From NCBI GenBank assembly GCA_027859085.1, contig JAQIBJ010000047.1, positions 1 to 64,000 on the forward strand: a DNA stretch of 64,000 nucleotides, in the 5' to 3' direction. The stretch comes from Mycoplasmatota bacterium (GTDB lineage: Bacteria; Bacillota_I; Bacilli_A; Izemoplasmatales; Hujiaoplasmataceae). The translations under genes and the position numbers were made by a program. Under the pieces are notes generated by a model that was not told the origin of the DNA, did no database searches, and worked only from the letters and a program-made list of their open reading frames with translations. Shown here piece after piece: positions 59,748 through 64,000 of this stretch. Every line of letters begins with the position of its first letter. The first letter of the stretch is position 1.

Positions 59748-62700
59748 GTGAATTATAGTACTATACAGTATGGTAAAGCCAAAGAAAGAAGAAATTATTC
59801 GCGAGTAAAATCGAATGTTGACCTTCCGAACTTAATCGAAGTTCAAACAGATTCTTTTAAATGGTTCGTTGAAAAAGGACTAAAAGAATTATTTAAAGAT
59901 ATATCTCCAATTACAAACTTCAACGAAAGTGTTGAACTTTATTTTGGTGATTTTAAATTTGATGAACCGAAGTATAATATCGATGAGTGTAAAGAAAAGG
60001 ATATGACCTTTTCACGCGCTTTACGGGTTCAAGTTCGTTTGAAAAACAAAGAATTAATTGATCCTAAAACTGGGGAATTAATCGATGATAACAATGTTTT
60101 AGAACATCGTTTATTCATGGGTGATATTCCAATGATGACACCAAATGGAACATTTATTTTTAATGGTTCTGAACGTGTTATTGTTTCTCAGATTGTTCGA
60201 TCTTCCGGTGTATTTTATTCTGAACAGAAAGACAAAAAAACTCAAGAAACGAAATTCTTGGGACAAGTTATTCCTACAAGAGGTGCTTGGTTAGAATTTG
60301 AAATGGGTTCTAAGAGTATGCCTTATGCAAAAGTCGATCGTTCTAAAAAGATTTTGTTAACAACAATGATTAAAGCGCTTGGTTTTTCTACAAAAAAACA
60401 AATCACTGATATTTTTGGAGAAAATGACTTACTAGATAATTCATTTGATAAAGATTTAACACAAAACTCTAAAGATGCAATTAAAGAAGTATATGCAAAA
60501 ATTCGTCAAGGAGAGACAGCTACTTTTGAAGGTGCTAGACAGTTTTTTGTGTCACGTTTATTTGATGAAAAACGATATGATTTAGCGGATGTTGGTCGAT
60601 TTAAAGTCAATCAAAAACTTGATGTTGTCCATATGCTTAAAACGTTATTAGATAAAGATTTAGATGTTCATACCACAAAAGATCTTGTGGACGTAAACAC
60701 TGGAGAAGTTATCTTAAAAAGAAATACTCTTCTAGCATATGATAATTATGAATTATATGGAAAACATAGAGAATCAATTACTAAGAAAATTACTTTTGAT
60801 AATGATTTAGAAAAAGAACTTAAATTATTAATCGATAGAGAAAATAGAAATGAATTAGCAACAGATGATCCAAACGAAGAATTTATCCAAAGTGTGATTA
60901 GAGATGTTTTCGTTGAAGAAATTGAAGTTAAAATTAAGGATGAATCAGGTAATTCTAATAAAACTAAAATTGTTGGTAATAATTCTTATGAAACCCGTTT
61001 ACATATTACAACGTCTGACATATTGGCGAGTATTAATTATTACTTAAACATTTATAAAGGTTTAGGTGATATGGATGATATTGACCATTTAGGAAACAGA
61101 CGCCTTAGACTTATTGGGGAGTTATTGAAAAACCAATTTAGAATTGGTTTAGCAAAAATCGAGAAAAATGTTAAAGATAGAATGTCAACAAAAGATCCAA
61201 GAGAAATTACACCACAAAATCTTGTGAACATTCGTCCATTAACATCTTCTTTAAAAGAATTTTATGGTTCAAGTCAGTTGTCACAGTTTATGCAACAAAC
61301 TAATCCTTTAGATGAAGTAACACATAAACGTAGAATTTCTGCCTTAGGACCTGGTGGTTTGACAAGAGATAGAGCTGGTTTTGACGTTCGTGACGTTCAT
61401 CAATCACATTATGGACGTATTTGTCCGATTGAAACACCAGAAGGTCAAAACATCGGTTTGATTAACTCTTTAGCAACTTATGTTAAAGTGAATAAATATG
61501 GATTTATGGAAACGCCATATTTTAGAATAGATAAAGAAAACCTTAGAATCACAGATGAACTCCATTATTTATCAGCTGATGATGAGAAAGATCACATCAT
61601 TGCACAGGCAAATATCAATTTAGATGATGATGGAAATATTCTTGATGAAAGAGTTGTTGCTAGAAAAAATGGTGAAACAAAAATGTTCAATCGTATAGAT
61701 TGTGACTATATGGATGTTTCGCCAAAACAGATTGTTTCTGTTTCAACAGCGTCAATTCCATTCTTAGAGCACGATGACTCGTCACGTGCATTAATGGGTG
61801 CGAACATGCAACGACAAGCCATTCCACTATTAAAACCAAGAGCACCATTTGTTGGTACAGGTATTGAGTACAAAGTTGCTCACGACTCTGGTTCAGCAAT
61901 TGTTGCGTTAAGAAGCGGTACTGTTGAAGAAGTGGATGGAAGAGAAGTCAAAATTAGAACAGAATCTGGAGAATTAGATGTTTATAAATTACAAAAATTT
62001 ATGAGATCTAATCAAGGTACTTGTATCAATCAAACACCGATTGTTGGATTGGGTGAGTTTGTCAAAGCAGATGATATTATCGCTGATGGACCATCAATGC
62101 AAAAAGGTGAGTTAGCAATTGGACAAAATGTAACCGTTGCTTTCATGACTTGGAATGGATACAATTACGAGGATGCTGTTATTATGAGTGAACGTCTTGT
62201 TAAAGAAGATGTTTATACATCAATTCATATTGAAAAATATGAAGTTGAAGCAAGAGATACAAAATTAGGAAAAGAAGAAATTACACGTGAAATTCCAAAC
62301 GTTGGACCTGATGGTCGTCGTTACTTAGATGAAAGTGGTATTGTTATACCTGGTACAGAAGTTCATGAGGGCGATATCTTAGTTGGTAAAGTCACTCCAA
62401 AAGGTCAAACAGATCCTTCACCTGAAGAAAAACTTTTATTAGCAATCTTTGGTGAAAAATCACGTGAAGTTAGAGATACATCAAAACGCGTACCACATGG
62501 TGGTGGCGGTATTGTTAAATCAGTACAAGTACTAACCAAAGAAAATGATGAATTAAGTCCTGGTGTTAATATTTCTGTTAGAGTATTTATTGTTCAAAAA
62601 CGTAAAATAAATGAAGGAGATAAAATGGCTGGTCGCCATGGTAACAAAGGGGTTATTTCAAAAATATTACCTGAAGAAGATATGCCATACTTAGAAGATG

Positions 62701-63377
62701 GAACACCAGTAGATATTATGTTAAGTCCACTTGGGGTACCATCAAGAATGAATATTGGACAGGTATTAGAAATCCATTTAGGAATGGCTGCTAAACGTTT
62801 AGGCATCCATGTTGCTTCTCCAGTATTTGATGGGGTTGAGTCAGGAGACTTAGCTGCTATTATGGAAGAAGCTGGTATGAAACCAACAGGTAAATTCCCA
62901 TTAATTGATGGACGTACCGGACGTAAGTTTGATAACGACATTTCAGTTGGTGTTATGTATATGGTTAAACTTGACCATATGGTTGATGATAAATTACATG
63001 CACGTAGTGTTGGACCATACACACTTGTTACCCAACAACCTATGGGGGGTAAAGCACAAAATGGTGGACAACGTTTTGGTGAGATGGAAGTTTGGGCACT
63101 TGAAGCATATGGTGCTGCTTACACATTACAGGAAATGTTGACTGTTAAATCTGATGATATCATCGGAAGAAACAAAGTCTTTAAAGCGATTGTTGATGGA
63201 CAACCTATTCCGTCGCCATCATTACCTGAATCATTTAGGGTATTGTCTCGTGAATTAAGATCACTAGGTATTTATGTTGAATTAATTAACCGCGAAACCG
63301 GAGAAAATGAGATTGATAAGTCTTTAGTTGAAACAGACAAAGATAATTATCTTGATAAATTTGGTTTTCAATCGTAA
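59748..63377 (+). CDS. rpoB: RNA polymerase beta subunit (GTG start)
   Basis: A 1209-residue beta subunit. Rifampicin pocket: [19 protein letters not shown] and [19 protein letters not shown]. coli Asp516 is replaced by Gln (codon at 61293-61295), while His526 and Ser531 positions are kept. Downstream [50 protein letters not shown] and the C-terminal clamp [21 protein letters not shown] start follows GAGGTGATT. It has its own promoter and precedes rpoC by 12 bases. Confidence 0.97.
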   Translation: MNYSTIQYGKAKERRNYSRVKSNVDLPNLIEVQTDSFKWFVEKGLKELFKDISPITNFNESVELYFGDFKFDEPKYNIDECKEKDMTFSRALRVQVRLKNKELIDPKTGELIDDNNVLEHRLFMGDIPMMTPNGTFIFNGSERVIVSQIVRSSGVFYSEQKDKKTQETKFLGQVIPTRGAWLEFEMGSKSMPYAKVDRSKKILLTTMIKALGFSTKKQITDIFGENDLLDNSFDKDLTQNSKDAIKEVYAKIRQGETATFEGARQFFVSRLFDEKRYDLADVGRFKVNQKLDVVHMLKTLLDKDLDVHTTKDLVDVNTGEVILKRNTLLAYDNYELYGKHRESITKKITFDNDLEKELKLLIDRENRNELATDDPNEEFIQSVIRDVFVEEIEVKIKDESGNSNKTKIVGNNSYETRLHITTSDILASINYYLNIYKGLGDMDDIDHLGNRRLRLIGELLKNQFRIGLAKIEKNVKDRMSTKDPREITPQNLVNIRPLTSSLKEFYGSSQLSQFMQQTNPLDEVTHKRRISALGPGGLTRDRAGFDVRDVHQSHYGRICPIETPEGQNIGLINSLATYVKVNKYGFMETPYFRIDKENLRITDELHYLSADDEKDHIIAQANINLDDDGNILDERVVARKNGETKMFNRIDCDYMDVSPKQIVSVSTASIPFLEHDDSSRALMGANMQRQAIPLLKPRAPFVGTGIEYKVAHDSGSAIVALRSGTVEEVDGREVKIRTESGELDVYKLQKFMRSNQGTCINQTPIVGLGEFVKADDIIADGPSMQKGELAIGQNVTVAFMTWNGYNYEDAVIMSERLVKEDVYTSIHIEKYEVEARDTKLGKEEITREIPNVGPDGRRYLDESGIVIPGTEVHEGDILVGKVTPKGQTDPSPEEKLLLAIFGEKSREVRDTSKRVPHGGGGIVKSVQVLTKENDELSPGVNISVRVFIVQKRKINEGDKMAGRHGNKGVISKILPEEDMPYLEDGTPVDIMLSPLGVPSRMNIGQVLEIHLGMAAKRLGIHVASPVFDGVESGDLAAIMEEAGMKPTGKFPLIDGRTGRKFDNDISVGVMYMVKLDHMVDDKLHARSVGPYTLVTQQPMGGKAQNGGQRFGEMEVWALEAYGAAYTLQEMLTVKSDDIIGRNKVFKAIVDGQPIPSPSLPESFRVLSRELRSLGIYVELINRETGENEIDKSLVETDKDNYLDKFGFQS

Positions 63378-63389
63378 GGAGGAAAGATT

Positions 63390-64000
63390 ATGAGTCAAAA
63401 ATTTTCGCATTTGAAGATTAGATTAGCCTCTCCTGATGAAATAAGATCTTGGTCTTATGGAGAAGTTAAGAATCATGAAACTATTAATTACCGTACATTG
63501 AAACCAGAAAAAGATGGATTATTCTGTGAACGAATCTTTGGACCACAAAAAGATTATCAATGTGCATGTTCTAATAAATCTAAAAAAAGTTCACATCCAG
63601 GAAAGAAATGTCCTGTGTGTGGGGTTGAAATAACTGAATCAAAAGTCCGTCGTGAAAGAATGGGACATATCGAGCTAGAAGCACCAGTTGTTCATGCTTG
63701 GTATTTAAGAAACTCTCCTTCTAGATTAGCAACATTGCTAGATGTTAAAGCTAAAGATTTAGAAGAAGTTGTTTACTTAGCATCTTATATAGTCACTGAA
63801 CCTGGAGATACAGATTTAGAATACAAACAAGTATTGTCTGAAAGAGATTATACAGATAAATACTTTGAATTTGGTTCAAAATTTAAAGCATTAACAGGTG
63901 CAGAAGCTGTTAAAAAATTATTACAAGACATTGATTTAGAAGAAGAAACTTTAAAACTAAGAGTTGAATTAAAATCAGCGTCAAAACAAAGACGTGAAAA
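63390..64000 (+). CDS. rpoC: RNA polymerase beta' subunit, N-terminal part (runs off window)
   Basis: The first 203 codons of beta'. [20 protein letters not shown], then [14 protein letters not shown], and the zinc finger with C58 and C60 (QCAC) and C74 and C77 (CPVC), then [20 protein letters not shown]. The interval between the cysteine pairs is a short lysine-rich loop. AGGAGG precedes ATG. The gene continues past base 64000; no disruption is seen in the visible part. Confidence 0.96.
   Translation, partial: MSQKFSHLKIRLASPDEIRSWSYGEVKNHETINYRTLKPEKDGLFCERIFGPQKDYQCACSNKSKKSSHPGKKCPVCGVEITESKVRRERMGHIELEAPVVHAWYLRNSPSRLATLLDVKAKDLEEVVYLASYIVTEPGDTDLEYKQVLSERDYTDKYFEFGSKFKALTGAEAVKKLLQDIDLEEETLKLRVELKSASKQRRE

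Noticed and set aside
62594-63022. 142-codon open frame on the minus strand within rpoB
   Set aside because: It is a shadow of a highly conserved coding region, with no ribosome binding site or known motif.
1-64000. tRNA or rRNA genes, CRISPR arrays, replication origin
   Set aside because: No cloverleaf, rRNA core sequence, spaced repeats or DnaA-box cluster was noticed in any intergenic stretch; intergenic gaps are short.

Overview
The window is an AT-rich, gene-dense piece of bacterial chromosome of Firmicutes/Mollicutes type, largely made of translation and transcription housekeeping operons. Every open frame reads with the standard stop set: TGA ends several genes, for example yqxD, rplP and trmN6, and tryptophan is TGG. 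That argues against Mycoplasma and Spiroplasma. Zinc-type S14, a kept L30, a SigH-like sigma factor and Mollicute-style reduced gene neighbourhoods would suit an Acholeplasma- or Izemoplasma-like bacterium. This placement is inference; the window has no 16S gene.

Layout. 1-197: 3' end of a group II intron (maturase C-terminus plus domain V) that ends five bases before the start codon of yqxD. 203-14815: accessory and metabolic genes. These are an aldo/keto reductase, an Ig-like surface protein, a manganese (yybP-ykoY) riboswitch driving a P-type cation ATPase, a PH-like membrane protein, an MFS carrier, a glycerophosphodiesterase, an iron alcohol dehydrogenase, a decayed zupT, a sialate-O-acetylesterase-like protein that has lost its catalytic residues, and a nuclease-helicase fusion. 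14911-29391: one promoter and a structured leader, then the complete S10-spc-alpha cluster (rpsJ to rplQ with secY, adk, map, infA, rpmJ and rpoA) in the usual Firmicutes order. 29415-33758: a HEPN-CBS protein, the ECF module ecfA1-ecfA2-ecfT, and truA.

33823-42057: a divergent zinc/manganese ABC pair without a binding protein, then tmk-holB-ricT-trmN6-rsmI, a DJ-1 family gene and metG. This block separates truA from rplM-rpsI, which are neighbours in Bacillus. 42170-47268: rplM-rpsI, a tandem DUF1508 protein, cardiolipin synthase, rmuC and a cold shock gene. 47413-51684: cysS-mrnC-rlmB-sigH-rpmG-secE-nusG, lacking yacP. 51905-56537: two large fused ATPase-FtsX-permease ABC proteins sitting between nusG and rplK. 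56673-64000: rplK-rplA with two L1-type operator hairpins, an L10 leader with attenuator, rplJL, an RsmC-like methyltransferase, rpoB and the start of rpoC.

Regulation is readable in many places: sigma-A promoters with 17-base spacers, several extended -10 elements (TGnTATAAT), intrinsic terminators, one metal riboswitch and r-protein leaders. No tRNA, rRNA or CRISPR array was seen. The most unusual items are the catalytically dead esterase homologue, the HEPN-CBS fusion, the duplicated L1 operator, the pentapeptide-repeat tail on L10, the paired ABC-FtsX fusions, the intron abutting a start codon, the hairpin at the rpoB transcription start and glutamine at the RpoB position equivalent to Asp516.
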